From assembly GCA_049324695.1 (NCBI GenBank), contig JBMOMJ010000024.1, positions 62,001 through 126,000 on the forward strand: a DNA stretch of 64,000 nucleotides. The letters are read 5' to 3'. The translations under genes and the position numbers were made by a program. Shown in pieces: positions 26,756 to 36,108 of this stretch; within the stretch, counting starts at the first letter, position 1; each line of letters opens with the position of its first letter. This DNA is from PMG-095 sp049324695. Lineage in GTDB: Bacteria; Myxococcota_A; Polyangia; Polyangiales; Polyangiaceae. The notes beneath the pieces are model-generated. The model saw only the letters and a list, made by a program, of their open reading frames with translations, was not told the origin of the DNA and did no database searches.

Positions 26756-29509
26756 ATGAAGGGGCACCGCATCGGGCAAGTACTGCGCGTGGCGCTCGCG
26801 CTGATCGTTGGCGTGGCAATTTTGGAGATTGTCTTTCGCTGGCGTGACAACGGCGCTTTCCCTCACCTCAACGTGTATCAGGCCGACGCAGCGCTCGGAG
26901 TTCGTCTGCGCCCGCTAGCTAGTGCGCGCGTAGCGTTCGGAGGAAGCGGCACGACTCTGGTCGCAACCAATAGCGCTGGCTTTCGCAGCCGCGAACCTGG
27001 AGCCGAGCCGGTACCGCGCGAAGGGGAAGTGCTGTTCGTCGGCGACTCGCAAGCATTCGGGCTCGGCGTAGACTTCGAGCAAACCTTCGCGTCGCGCTTC
27101 GGTGAGCTCAGCAAACGCCCTGTCTACAACGCGGGGGTTCCCACGTGGGGCCCGCCGGAGTTTCTCGCTGCGATCGACGAGCTCGGCAAGCGCCGCCATC
27201 CGCGCACCATCGTGTACGTGGTGAACTTCGCGAATGACCCTTTCGAAGCAAACCGCCCCAATCGTGAACGCCACGTGGCGTGGGATGGTTGGGCAGTGCG
27301 CAAAGAGCTCGCTCCCAACCGAGTCACTTGGTTTCCAGGGCGTGAGCTCTTGTTTCGGAGTTCACACTTGGTGTTTGCCTGGCGAAAATGGTGGCACCGG
27401 CTCGGCCCTGCGCAGCTCGATGAACGCGGCACTCCCTCCGAAGGCACCTTCGCGGATCTGCTCGATCTCGGCCGCACTCAGGCGAGCCAGCGCGCTGCGG
27501 AGCGCGCGGAGCTCGAGCGGCAGAGTGGTCAGTACGAAGCGCACACGACCTACGCAGAGGAGTCATACCGCAATGCCGAGGCTCGCGTTCGCGCGTTGGT
27601 GTGGGAGGAGCTGAAGCTCGGGGCTGGTTCGGAGCAACCTGGCTCGGCCGGCAGCGTGTACCTGGCGGCGGACGCCAATCCGGGCGACATCGTCACTCCC
27701 GGCTACGGTGAGGAAGGTCGGCCCGTGTTTGCGACCGCGGAGTACATCCGTCAAGCGGTGGAGCTTCGCAACAAGTTCGAAGCGACGTTGCGCGAGCGCG
27801 CCGAAAAGGTGATGCAAAGCGAGCGCGCCAAAGAAGTCCTGGCTGCACTCTCGACGCGCGACGCAGAACGACTCAAGCTGCAAGTCGTTCGCGAGCAGCC
27901 GCTCGAAGTCGTGCGCCAGGCATCGCCGCTCGCGCGAGCCGTGTTGGAGGCAAAGCGCCACAGCGACGCTCTGGGTGCGCAGTTCGTGCTGCTGGTGTTG
28001 CCGTTGGACGTCATGGTTTCGGACGCTGAATGGCGCAAGCACGGCGCTCGGCGCGTCGACTTGCAACCGGCACGCGTCCTCGTGCAAGACTTGATCGAGA
28101 GCGCGCGCAGAGCTTCGGTGATTGCGGTCGACGCCGGCGAGGCGCTCAAGCAAGCGGAACCCGGAGCGTTCTTGCCAGGCGACATCCACCTCACGCCCAA
28201 GGGCCATTCGGCGGTGGCGCGCGCGCTCCACACGGCGTTGAACGACGCTACCCACCGACGAGAGAGCGCTTTTACCGGCCTCGAGCTTCCGAAAGGGCGC
28301 TCGCGAGTGCCACCGCCAGAAACGTGGAAGGCGTTGGCCGGCGAAATCGCGGTGATGAACTCGGGGCGTTGCCCGATCACCAAGAAGTACCGCGAGTGGT
28401 TGTACGTGAGCTGCTTTCCCAAATCCGAGCGCGATCCCAGCGGGCTCGGTCTGCAGGTGCTCAGCGAGCAAGCCGACGCCATCACGTCGTTGATCGACGG
28501 TCGCATGATCTTGGTTGCCCCAATTCCGCGCGGCGAGCGGCTAGAAGTGTTGTTCAGTTGGAGTGATGGGCTCAGCAAACGCCTGATCGTCGATTGGGAT
28601 GCACGCGGCGCAGCGCCTGATCTGCGTATGGAGCTCGAAAAAACGCGCACCGCACGTGCACCGGATCACCCAGACTTGATGAAGGCACTTTGCAACTGCC
28701 ATCAGAACGAGCGCCAGCGTGCCAATTGCCACGATTTGATCGCGCAACCCGACCCCGACTGCTTTCGGAGTTACTCCGGGCAATGCAAGGAGCTGCTCGC
28801 GTGTGCCGAAGGTAATCCGCTGTTTCCGCCGCGCTGCCTGGCAGGTTCATTCAACGCGGGCGCAACCTCACGTTGCGTGAAAGGCGAGCGACCGGCTCGT
28901 TCCCAGACCAGCGCTGAGGCTGCGGCGAGTTCTAGAGCCGAGCTTGCAGACGAACCGAACGTAAAGAGCGCCGGACGCGAGCTCATCACGCGGGCTCAGG
29001 CCTTCGTTGGAGAGCGTTGTGTGCTTGGCCGTGACGAAGTGGAAATCATCTCGGTGATTCCATTCGACAAGTGCCCCATCGACGCAGAAATGGTGGCCGC
29101 TTATGAGAAAGCGCTCGAGGGCTTCCGTGTCGCGATTCGCGGAAAGGCGTCTTCTCCGGCTGCGCGTACCTTTGCCGAGAAGGCCGACTGGTTCGAACAC
29201 TGGGTCAAGCTCGCGCTGGCGAGCGGCTCGACGCGTGGCACCGCAGCGCTTTATCAAGACCTGGCGCTTGCGTTCAACGCTTGGCAGCCCGACCAGCGTG
29301 TGTTCGTCGACTCGCCGCGCATGATCAAGTTGTACTTCGGCACCTCGGGTGTGGTGGGGACCGATTACTTCCGCAACCTGAAGCACGATGGTGCCAAGCG
29401 CGAGGCGGAGTTCATCGCCTCGGGGCGGCACCTGATCTGGCGGCGCGGCCCCAACGGCTTCGAAGGCCCGTTCACGTCGTTTGACGAGCGTGTCGTGATC
29501 GGCTACTGA
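26756..29509 (+). CDS. Large membrane-anchored SGNH-family hydrolase with Cys-rich C-terminal extension
   Basis: An N-terminal membrane helix (VLRVALALIVGVAILEIVF) precedes an SGNH hydrolase with the block I signature FVGDSQAFGLG (Ser near residue 98). A catalytic pair DIHLTPKGH (Asp about 476, His about 478) follows. The central region has long helices. From residue 520 the protein extends well beyond the usual SGNH size. It has a Cys-rich patch (LCNCHQNERQRANC, then CFRSYSGQC) near residues 645-700 and a further Cys pair near residues 755-775, ending in an unplaced domain. O-acetyl- or acyl-ester cleavage or transfer on a polymer is inferred from the family and from the neighbouring carbamoyltransferase. 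Confidence 0.85.
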   Translation: MKGHRIGQVLRVALALIVGVAILEIVFRWRDNGAFPHLNVYQADAALGVRLRPLASARVAFGGSGTTLVATNSAGFRSREPGAEPVPREGEVLFVGDSQAFGLGVDFEQTFASRFGELSKRPVYNAGVPTWGPPEFLAAIDELGKRRHPRTIVYVVNFANDPFEANRPNRERHVAWDGWAVRKELAPNRVTWFPGRELLFRSSHLVFAWRKWWHRLGPAQLDERGTPSEGTFADLLDLGRTQASQRAAERAELERQSGQYEAHTTYAEESYRNAEARVRALVWEELKLGAGSEQPGSAGSVYLAADANPGDIVTPGYGEEGRPVFATAEYIRQAVELRNKFEATLRERAEKVMQSERAKEVLAALSTRDAERLKLQVVREQPLEVVRQASPLARAVLEAKRHSDALGAQFVLLVLPLDVMVSDAEWRKHGARRVDLQPARVLVQDLIESARRASVIAVDAGEALKQAEPGAFLPGDIHLTPKGHSAVARALHTALNDATHRRESAFTGLELPKGRSRVPPPETWKALAGEIAVMNSGRCPITKKYREWLYVSCFPKSERDPSGLGLQVLSEQADAITSLIDGRMILVAPIPRGERLEVLFSWSDGLSKRLIVDWDARGAAPDLRMELEKTRTARAPDHPDLMKALCNCHQNERQRANCHDLIAQPDPDCFRSYSGQCKELLACAEGNPLFPPRCLAGSFNAGATSRCVKGERPARSQTSAEAAASSRAELADEPNVKSAGRELITRAQAFVGERCVLGRDEVEIISVIPFDKCPIDAEMVAAYEKALEGFRVAIRGKASSPAARTFAEKADWFEHWVKLALASGSTRGTAALYQDLALAFNAWQPDQRVFVDSPRMIKLYFGTSGVVGTDYFRNLKHDGAKREAEFIASGRHLIWRRGPNGFEGPFTSFDERVVIGY

Positions 29510-29515
29510 AACCTA

Positions 29516-31108
29516 TCAGCGGGTTGGAAGCAGGAACCCGGCATCGGCAGCGTTGCCGGCGCCAACCTGGACGCAGTAACCGTCGGCGCGCTTCTTCATG
29601 AGCGGAACACCTTCGTTCTGCACACATGCGACGGTTGCGCCGTTCACCTTCAAGCTGCGATCGCCTGCGAAGTTCCAGCACACGATACGCGGGCTGGTCT
29701 CCGTCGGCTCGTAGCCGCGCACCTCGTAGCAATGTGCGCCCGTGCCGAAGCCTTCCTTGCGGAAGCCGTCGCTGCCCAGCGTGACCGGTTCGATCATCGT
29801 ACAAAGGCCATCACACGGCGAGCGCAGGCAGGTTTTATCAGTGCAAAACTGACCGGTCATGCACGCAGTCGTGCAGCTGCCGCAGTGCGCCGCGTCGCTG
29901 TTCAAGTCGACACACGTGGTGCCGCACAGGGTCTGACCGGTTGGGCAACCACAGATCCCCTTGGTGCAGGGCAGCCCTGTCATGCACGCGTTGGTGCACG
30001 TGCCGCAGTGCGCTGGATCGCTGGTGAGATCTGCGCAGGTGCCGCTGCAATCGGTTTGCCCAGTGGCACACGTGCACGCGCTGTTGCTGCAGATCTTGTT
30101 GTTGAGGCAAGCGGTGGTGCAGCTCCCGCAGTGCGCCTTGTCTTTGGTGAGATCTGAACACGTCCCGTTGCAGTCGGTCAGACCCTTCGGGCACGTGCAC
30201 GCGCTGGCTTCGCAGATCTGGTTGTTCGTGCAGGCGATCTTGCAATCGCCACAATGCGCGACGTCGCTAGTCAAATCCACACATTGGCCGCCGCAGTTCA
30301 CCTGGCCCGTAGGGCAAACACATTCGCCTTTGGTGCAAGTGCCACCCTGACATGGGATGCCGCAAGCGCCGCAGTGCTCGTTGCTGGTTTGCGTGTCCAC
30401 GCACTTACCGTCGCAAACGCTCTCCGGCGCCGGGCAAACGCACTCGCCCAAGGTACAGGTCGCGCGCGCCGGGCAAACGTTGTCGCAAACGCCGCAGTGG
30501 CTCGGGCTGGTTTGCGTGTCGACACACTTGGCTCCGCAAGCGGTCTCCCCGTCGGGACACACACATTCGCCGGCCAGACACGCTGCGCGCGGCGGGCACG
30601 CGTTGTTGCACACGCCGCAATGGGTCAGGCTGGTGAGAGTGTCGACGCACTGCACGCCGCAAGCGACCTGACGATCCGGGCAGATGCACTCACCCGCTAC
30701 ACACGCCGCGAGCGGGGGGCAGGCGTTGTCGCAGTTGCCGCAATGTGCCGTGCTGGTCTCGGTGTCGATGCAGCGGTTGCCGCACGCGGTTTCGCCGTTC
30801 GCGCACAGGCACTTTCCGGCGCGACACTCCGCAGTGGGCGGACACACCGTCTCGCAATTGCCGCAATGGCTAGCGCTGGTCTGTACGTCGACGCACTCGC
30901 TGCCACAGAGCACCCCCGACGCGCAGCTCGAAGCTCCCGAGGTGCCACCAGCGTTGTCCGCGCGACCGCCGGTCGCCGACGTTTCGCCGGAAACGCCGCC
31001 AGACGGGCCAAACAGCGAGTCCTTATTAGAGCTGCAACTCGCAAGCAGCGCGAAGGCAACGGGAAGAAGGAGTGTGGCCAGCCGAATTAAGCCAAGCCTC
31101 TTTTGCAT
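29516..31108 (-). CDS. Lipoprotein with nine 40-residue Cys repeats
   Basis: The ATG at 31108 has GGAG six bases upstream and is followed by a lipoprotein signal (VAFALLASCSSNK). A Gly/Ser linker precedes nine tandem repeats with the pattern C-x5-6-C-x3-C-x-D-x2-(T/S)-x4-HCGxC-x3-C-x5-C. The first four are most alike, with CPPxAxC after the HCGxC; later copies change to CTNNQIC or CMTGxxC. A non-repeat C-terminal domain of about 100 residues follows (GAHCYEVRGYEPTETS). Regular disulfides are likely. It may extend from the cell surface. Confidence 0.88.
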   Translation of the reverse strand: MQKRLGLIRLATLLLPVAFALLASCSSNKDSLFGPSGGVSGETSATGGRADNAGGTSGASSCASGVLCGSECVDVQTSASHCGNCETVCPPTAECRAGKCLCANGETACGNRCIDTETSTAHCGNCDNACPPLAACVAGECICPDRQVACGVQCVDTLTSLTHCGVCNNACPPRAACLAGECVCPDGETACGAKCVDTQTSPSHCGVCDNVCPARATCTLGECVCPAPESVCDGKCVDTQTSNEHCGACGIPCQGGTCTKGECVCPTGQVNCGGQCVDLTSDVAHCGDCKIACTNNQICEASACTCPKGLTDCNGTCSDLTKDKAHCGSCTTACLNNKICSNSACTCATGQTDCSGTCADLTSDPAHCGTCTNACMTGLPCTKGICGCPTGQTLCGTTCVDLNSDAAHCGSCTTACMTGQFCTDKTCLRSPCDGLCTMIEPVTLGSDGFRKEGFGTGAHCYEVRGYEPTETSPRIVCWNFAGDRSLKVNGATVACVQNEGVPLMKKRADGYCVQVGAGNAADAGFLLPTR

Positions 31109-31419
31109 GGGCTTCTCCATCGCGAGCGACGGAACGCGACCGCGGGAACGAGGATTCACCCCCGCCAGCCGGTTTCGTCAACTCCTCTCATCAAACTTCG
31201 GCGACCGATCCATGCACCCAGGCAGGAATGTCACAACTCTTCTTGAAAAGTGATGTTGCGAAAGCGGAGGGCAAAAGGGCAGAAGTGCCGGGGCCGGTGG
31301 GTCGCGCGCTCACCTAGAGGCGCGGAGTTTACACGATCGCGCGCCGTCAGTGTGGGACGATCACATCGCAACGGGTAGCCCCCGAACAATCGCCGCGGGT
31401 GCGCATTCCCGGACGTGGC
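31109..31419. other. Non-coding gap of about 310 bases
   Basis: It contains the promoter region of the Cys-repeat lipoprotein and the end of the TetR-led operon. No hairpin, repeat or RNA gene stood out. Confidence 0.4.
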
Positions 31420-32169
31420 TCAGAACCCTCGGCGTATGTCCAGCTGCAGATACACGGGGATTTGGCCGGTCTCCACGGACACGAACAGACCCTGGGCCTG
31501 TGGCGTCCACCAGCTGCCGAGACCCGCCGCCAGCGCCCAATGCTCCAGGGTGACGCCCGCCTCGAGCCCAGCGAACACACGCAAGGCCGTCCATAAATAA
31601 GTGCCATCGCGCGGCCCGGCGATGCCCCCGACGCTGCCCGGATCGTTGCTGGCGCCATTCGAGTAACGATCGTCATACGCAAAGCGCATGTACGCCTTGT
31701 TCTCGACGAACAAGAGCGGCGCGCTACGCAGGCAGAGCGGCACCCCCGCGTAGAACCCGCCCCTCGTGTAGCGCGGACTGACACCAACTTCGAACCCGAA
31801 GCTTTGCATGTGAGCGGTTTCGTCCTCAGCGCGTTGCCAAAATCCGGCCGCCCCGAAAGCCAAAGCAAACGTTTCGCTGAGCGTTACGTGAGGAGCCAAC
31901 CCCAAGCTCAGCCGATAATCGCGACCACCGAGTAACACCGGCAAAGCCAGCGAGACTCCTGCGTCGAAGCGCGCGCCGCGGGTTTCCCACAGCGCAGAGC
32001 GAACATAGCCGAGCTCGAGTAACGGAACTGGATCGAGCCCGACGCGAAACGCGGTAACGTCATTGCCGATCGAGCGCTCCGGCATGCCAAATGCCGCCAC
32101 CGTCGCTCGCGCCTCGAGAGCAGCGAAGGTTCCGGCCACGAGCGCGCAAACGCAAGTTACGAGCTTCAT
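31420..32169 (-). CDS. Probable outer-membrane beta-barrel protein
   Basis: The ATG at 32169 overlaps the stop of the hydrolase gene (ATGA). AAGGG lies eight bases upstream. The signal peptide (TCVCALVAGTFAALEARA) is followed by strand-like alternation (DAGVSLALPVLLGGRDYRL, FEVGVSPRYTRGGFYAG) and a C-terminal VYLQLDIRRGF that resembles a barrel-insertion signal. No specific family. Last gene of the TetR-led operon, perhaps an export or import pore for that pathway. Confidence 0.75.
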   Translation of the reverse strand: MKLVTCVCALVAGTFAALEARATVAAFGMPERSIGNDVTAFRVGLDPVPLLELGYVRSALWETRGARFDAGVSLALPVLLGGRDYRLSLGLAPHVTLSETFALAFGAAGFWQRAEDETAHMQSFGFEVGVSPRYTRGGFYAGVPLCLRSAPLLFVENKAYMRFAYDDRYSNGASNDPGSVGGIAGPRDGTYLWTALRVFAGLEAGVTLEHWALAAGLGSWWTPQAQGLFVSVETGQIPVYLQLDIRRGF

Positions 32170-33128
32170 GGCGCGTGTCCCTTCAACCAAGTTCGCAGCT
32201 CACTCACGAGCTTGGGAACGAAGAGATCCATGTGGCTCACGCCTTCGAGCTCGACGACATCAGCGTGCTGAAACAGGCCAACCGCGTGACGCTTCTGGTA
32301 GTCGGTTCGCAGCGGGCCGCAGCTCGAACCAAATATGAGGACCGGCTGATTCAGATCGGCCAGCGCTGGAGCAAAGTTGAAAGCGTCGGCTTTCGCCAAT
32401 AGCTCTGCCGACAAGATGTCGACGTAGATGCCGTGCCGCCACATCGCGTACCAGCCGGGGTTCTCGGGATCGCACCAGAACGAGGCCATGGCCTGACGCG
32501 CCAATGCATACGCTTTGCGATCCATCGCAGCGTGATCCGACGGCGAAAGGAAATCGACCTGCCAAAGGTGCTCGTTGACGAAGTCGTCCGCGAGCCCGAA
32601 CTTCGGCTTCTCCAAAGCATCGTCGGCCTGGCGCGTGAGCGGCCCAGGTTCGAACAGAATCAAACTCGCCACCGCTTCGGGATGCACGGTCGCGAAGCGT
32701 GCGGCCTGGTAGCCGCCCCAAGAGTAACCGGCGAGGTGAATCGGGCGCTGCGGCGACAGCGCCGCTTTCACCGCGACGACCTCCTCCATGTAGCTGTCCC
32801 ACGACACCTCCTCGCTCGTGATCCGCTCGGACAGACCACAGCCGCGAGAGTCCCACAGCACGACGAAGTATTCGTCAGCGAGCTCGCGCAGCGGGAGCAG
32901 CAGACGAAAATCGTTACCACCGCCGCCGTGAAACGCGAACAGCGGAGGACGAGTCGGATCTCCATACGTCTCGAGATGCAGGCGTCGTGTGTGACCCGCC
33001 ACGTAGACATCCAACGCGGGAAGTGCGGCATCCTGATCGGCTGTCGGTGGCACCAAAGCACCTGGCTCTTCCGGTGAGGCACCGCAGGCCGCGAGCGAAA
33101 AACCAAGCGCACAGAGCAAAGCTTTCAT
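32166..33128 (-). CDS. Alpha/beta hydrolase lipoprotein
   Basis: Lipobox FSLAACGA, then an alpha/beta hydrolase fold: oxyanion-region HGGGGNDF, nucleophile elbow GYSWGG, acid in the PVLIFGSSCGPL region (uncertain), and the catalytic His in EGVSHMDLF. VVLWDSRGCGLSER is the typical proline-iminopeptidase/epoxide-hydrolase-like segment. Probably an esterase, lactonase or peptidase outside the cytoplasm. It starts three bases after the stop of the glycosyltransferase and overlaps the outer-membrane gene by 4 bp. Confidence 0.88.
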   Translation of the reverse strand: MKALLCALGFSLAACGASPEEPGALVPPTADQDAALPALDVYVAGHTRRLHLETYGDPTRPPLFAFHGGGGNDFRLLLPLRELADEYFVVLWDSRGCGLSERITSEEVSWDSYMEEVVAVKAALSPQRPIHLAGYSWGGYQAARFATVHPEAVASLILFEPGPLTRQADDALEKPKFGLADDFVNEHLWQVDFLSPSDHAAMDRKAYALARQAMASFWCDPENPGWYAMWRHGIYVDILSAELLAKADAFNFAPALADLNQPVLIFGSSCGPLRTDYQKRHAVGLFQHADVVELEGVSHMDLFVPKLVSELRTWLKGHAP

Positions 33129-33131
33129 GAC

Positions 33132-34352
33132 TCAACCCCGGATCAGCGAAATCAGCTCGTTGGCAGCGCGTTCGGCGCCCTGACGCGGACACAACGTGGG
33201 CGCGAGCTTTTGCGCGCCAGAGCGCGCCGCAACGGTTCGCACGAAAGCCCGCCGCAGGTTGCCTGCCGACAAGCGCCGCGGGTGCAAGAACACTCCGGCT
33301 TGTGCGCGCTCCACACGGCGAGCCACCTCGAATTGATCGCGACCCGCCGGAACGACGCACACGGGAACGCCGTGAGAAAGGGCACGCTGTGTGATTCCCA
33401 TTCCACCATGGCAAATCACTGCCTGCGCTCGCGGCAGGAGCGTCGCGTGAGAAGCAAAGCGGACCACACGCGCGTTGGGCGGCGCACGAAATCGGGATGG
33501 ATCGTGGGCTCCCGTCGTGACTACGACGCGCTGGGGCACGTCCGCTAGCGCATCCAGCGCCACTTGTAGTAACCGAGCGTCGCGCTGCGCTTCGGTTGAA
33601 GCAGTGACCAGCACGTACTCTTCGTTCTCCGCTCCGAATGGCTCCGCGCGCGCATCGGGGGGCGCCCAACAGCAGTGCCCGCACAGACGGACCGAGTTGG
33701 GCCAATCGCTGCGTGGATATTCGAATGCTTCGGAGGTAAGCGCGAGCAGCCGCGGCGACGTCAACGCAAAGTCGGCCGCGTGTGTGAGCGCCGGCACCGA
33801 CAGCGCGCGGCGTACCTGGTTCACGGGTTCCGTGAAGCTCGCCAACGCGCCGCGCGTGATGCGTTGAATGCATCCGTCGCGCAGCCGACCGAGCCAATCC
33901 CGTCGCGGCAACAAGCCGAGGCCAAACGGCGGCGCGTCGCGCGACGGAATCGGCAAGCAGTAGGGAGCGAACGTCGCCCAAGGCAACGCCGAGCGCTCCG
34001 CGAGCGCAGCAGCCCCCAAGCAGTTTACGTCGATCAGCAAGCAGTCCGGCGGCCTCGCGGACAACGCGGCATCTAAACTGCGTACCTCGTGCGGCGCGCG
34101 TGCAACGAACGTCGCCATCACGCGTCGCAAAGCAGACACGGCGGACCAGGCCTTGCCGTCGTCGAGCGGAAGAGCCTCGATCGCCGCGTCGAGCCCTCGA
34201 ACACACAACCCTGCCTCGCGCAAAGGAGCAAGCTCCTGGGAAAGGCCGTGCAGCTCCACGTAGTGACCGCGCCGCATGAGCTCGAGGCCAATCGCCGCCG
34301 CGGGATACAAGTGCCCGCGCGCAGGCGACGTGTAAATCAACACGCGCGCCAT
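33132..34352 (-). CDS. GT1-family glycosyltransferase (MGT/UGT-like)
   Basis: N-terminal acceptor domain begins VLIYTSPARGHLYPAAAIGLEL, and the C-terminal nucleotide-sugar site has CHGGMGITQRALSHGVP and PAGRDQFEVARRV. These fit macrolide/flavonoid-type glycosyltransferases (GT-B fold), which transfer a sugar from an NDP-sugar to a small hydrophobic acceptor. The start overlaps the TetR gene by 16 bases. In a TetR-led operon, it could modify a toxic or signalling compound; a biosynthetic role is also possible. Confidence 0.92.
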   Translation of the reverse strand: MARVLIYTSPARGHLYPAAAIGLELMRRGHYVELHGLSQELAPLREAGLCVRGLDAAIEALPLDDGKAWSAVSALRRVMATFVARAPHEVRSLDAALSARPPDCLLIDVNCLGAAALAERSALPWATFAPYCLPIPSRDAPPFGLGLLPRRDWLGRLRDGCIQRITRGALASFTEPVNQVRRALSVPALTHAADFALTSPRLLALTSEAFEYPRSDWPNSVRLCGHCCWAPPDARAEPFGAENEEYVLVTASTEAQRDARLLQVALDALADVPQRVVVTTGAHDPSRFRAPPNARVVRFASHATLLPRAQAVICHGGMGITQRALSHGVPVCVVPAGRDQFEVARRVERAQAGVFLHPRRLSAGNLRRAFVRTVAARSGAQKLAPTLCPRQGAERAANELISLIRG

Positions 34353-34942
34353 TGACCCGACTCCGCGCTAGCTCGTTGCAGCATGTCGACCAGCGTCTTT
34401 TGAACCTGAGCGCGGCTCCGACCCAGGTCGAGCCGCAGCAACTTCCAGATGTACACGTCGGTCAACACCGTGAGCTGGTCCAAACGCATACGTCGCTCTT
34501 CGACGGGCAGCTTCGACAACAGCGGCCCCAGCGTGCGCGCCACCCAGCGCCGATGAACCTTGCGGCCGCCTTCGGCGATGCGAGCCAGAGTTGGAACGTG
34601 TTCCTGCTGCAACAAGCGCAGCACCAGGCGACCCACGCTTTCGTAGTGCTCGAGTAGGTTCTCGACAGCACCTTCCACGTCGCCGATCGGCGCCTGACTG
34701 CGCTGAGCCACCACCGCTTCGGTGATGCGTGCGGCGGCTGCAGCAACCAGGCCCTCCTTCGAACCGAAACGGCGGATCAAGGTTTGGACGGTAACTCCCG
34801 CACGCTGCGCAATCTGTTCGAGTGAAAGCTCGTCGTAGCAGCGCTCGACGAACAATTCTTCGACGGCGCGCACGATGCGCTCACCCGTCACGCGGGCGCT
34901 CTCCGCGCGAGCCGTCATGCGGTAGGTGCGTCGCGTCGCCAT
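34337..34942 (-). CDS. TetR-family transcriptional regulator
   Basis: A TetR N-terminal DNA-binding domain is plain: ERIVRAVEELFVERCYDELS, then LEQIAQRAGVTVQTLIRRFG and SKEGLVAAAA. The remaining helices form the ligand domain. Start is ATG 34942 (another ATG at 34918). The gene is first in a four-gene operon with a glycosyltransferase, hydrolase and outer-membrane protein, and a palindrome lies immediately upstream, so it probably represses itself and the operon. Confidence 0.9.
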   Translation of the reverse strand: MATRRTYRMTARAESARVTGERIVRAVEELFVERCYDELSLEQIAQRAGVTVQTLIRRFGSKEGLVAAAAARITEAVVAQRSQAPIGDVEGAVENLLEHYESVGRLVLRLLQQEHVPTLARIAEGGRKVHRRWVARTLGPLLSKLPVEERRMRLDQLTVLTDVYIWKLLRLDLGRSRAQVQKTLVDMLQRASAESGQWRAC

Positions 34943-34943
34943 A

Positions 34944-34962
34944 TTGATGTTAGTGTCATTAA
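34944..34962. promoter_or_regulatory. Candidate TetR operator, 19-bp imperfect palindrome
   Basis: Half-sites TTGATG and CATTAA are separated by seven bases; the second is one base away from being the reverse complement of the first. The site is directly upstream of the TetR start codon, and a divergent gene begins about 135 bases away. Confidence 0.5.
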
Positions 34963-35097
34963 CTCCAAATTGCCGGACGCACAAGCAGCCAGCCGGTACC
35001 CGCGCGCAAGTCTTCAAAATCGCGCGATTTTTCTAGGCGCCCAGCAAGCTTCCACGAGGCTTGCCGGACCCGTGCGGGCCTGAGCTATGGTGAAGAC

Positions 35098-36108
35098 GTG
35101 GTCCGGCGCAGACTGTGGGCGCTCGCGCTGTGCGCGGGCTCAGCGACGACGAGTCTCGCCCGAGCCGAAACGCGCTGCGACGGTAGCCGGCCACTCGTAC
35201 GAGTCGAGATCTCCGCGGAAAATTGGAGCGATGCTCAACGGGCGCGGGTGCTCGCTGACCTTCAACACGGTCTGAAGGCACAAGGCATCGACGTTTGTGA
35301 ACAGCTTCAAAACCCACAGAGCGCGCCGCTCGCGACGCTGAAGATTCAGGTGAGCGGCAAGACCAAAGCCAGCGTCGAAATCCTGTTGCAGGACAGCGTG
35401 ACCCATAAGCGAGTCGCGCGTGACCTCGATCTCGACCGTATCCCAGCAGACAGCCGCGAGCTCGCTGTAGCCATCGAAGCCGATGAGCTCCTGCGCGCGA
35501 GCTGGGCTGAACTTGCGCTCGACACCGAACGGGCTCGCAGCGCAAAACCACGCCCCGAAGTCGTGAAGAGCGTGCGCCAGGTGTTGACTCCAGCGCGCGT
35601 CGCTGAACCCACGCAGCTCGAAGCGCGCGGCGCGGCCGAGCACTTCTTTGGTGGCATCACACTCATTGGCGCGGAGGCCGCGGGCCGGGTGCCGCTCGGC
35701 GCGCGCTTCCATCTCGAGCTCTCGGGTGGAGTTCGGCTTGGTCCCGGCGAAGCAGCTCCTCACGGCAGTGTGAGCGCGCTGGCTGCGGGCGGCGCCACAC
35801 GTCTGTTGCTACGTGTCGCGGGAGATCAGCGTGCGTCCTTGCACCTGGGCGCAGGGCTCGGCGTGTTTCGTCTGGAGTTTCGCGGCGAGGCAACGTCTGG
35901 CGCCAGCGCGAGCACGTATGCAGATTGGCTGACTACGGCGAACGGTGGTGTACTCGGCCGGTTCGCGCTGGGCCGCGTTTTGGGCCTGAGCGCGGGCGTA
36001 AACGCCGCTGCAACTTTACGTGGCGTCGAAGCGACCGACGAAGGGCGCGTTGCGGCGGCGGCGCGAGGCTTTGCGCTGGGCGCAACGCTAGGATTGGAGG
36101 CGCGATGA
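35098..36108 (+). CDS. Secreted protein with barrel-like C-terminal half
   Basis: A GTG start leads a signal peptide (LWALALCAGSATTSLARAE). The N-terminal half (LADLQHGLKAQGIDVCEQLQ, ELAVAIEADELLRASW) resembles periplasmic proteins of the myxobacterial type that precede an outer-membrane barrel. The C-terminal half (GITLIGAEAAGRVPLGARFHLELS, ASLHLGAGLGVFRLEF) has alternating strands. No family recognised. It is divergent from the TetR operon and coupled (ATGA) to the RCC1 gene. Confidence 0.75.
   Translation: MVRRRLWALALCAGSATTSLARAETRCDGSRPLVRVEISAENWSDAQRARVLADLQHGLKAQGIDVCEQLQNPQSAPLATLKIQVSGKTKASVEILLQDSVTHKRVARDLDLDRIPADSRELAVAIEADELLRASWAELALDTERARSAKPRPEVVKSVRQVLTPARVAEPTQLEARGAAEHFFGGITLIGAEAAGRVPLGARFHLELSGGVRLGPGEAAPHGSVSALAAGGATRLLLRVAGDQRASLHLGAGLGVFRLEFRGEATSGASASTYADWLTTANGGVLGRFALGRVLGLSAGVNAAATLRGVEATDEGRVAAAARGFALGATLGLEAR

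Noticed and set aside
32914..34206. Second long frame on the minus strand overlapping the glycosyltransferase
   Set aside because: It is in a different frame of the same region; the glycosyltransferase frame has recognised motifs and fits the neighbours without gaps.
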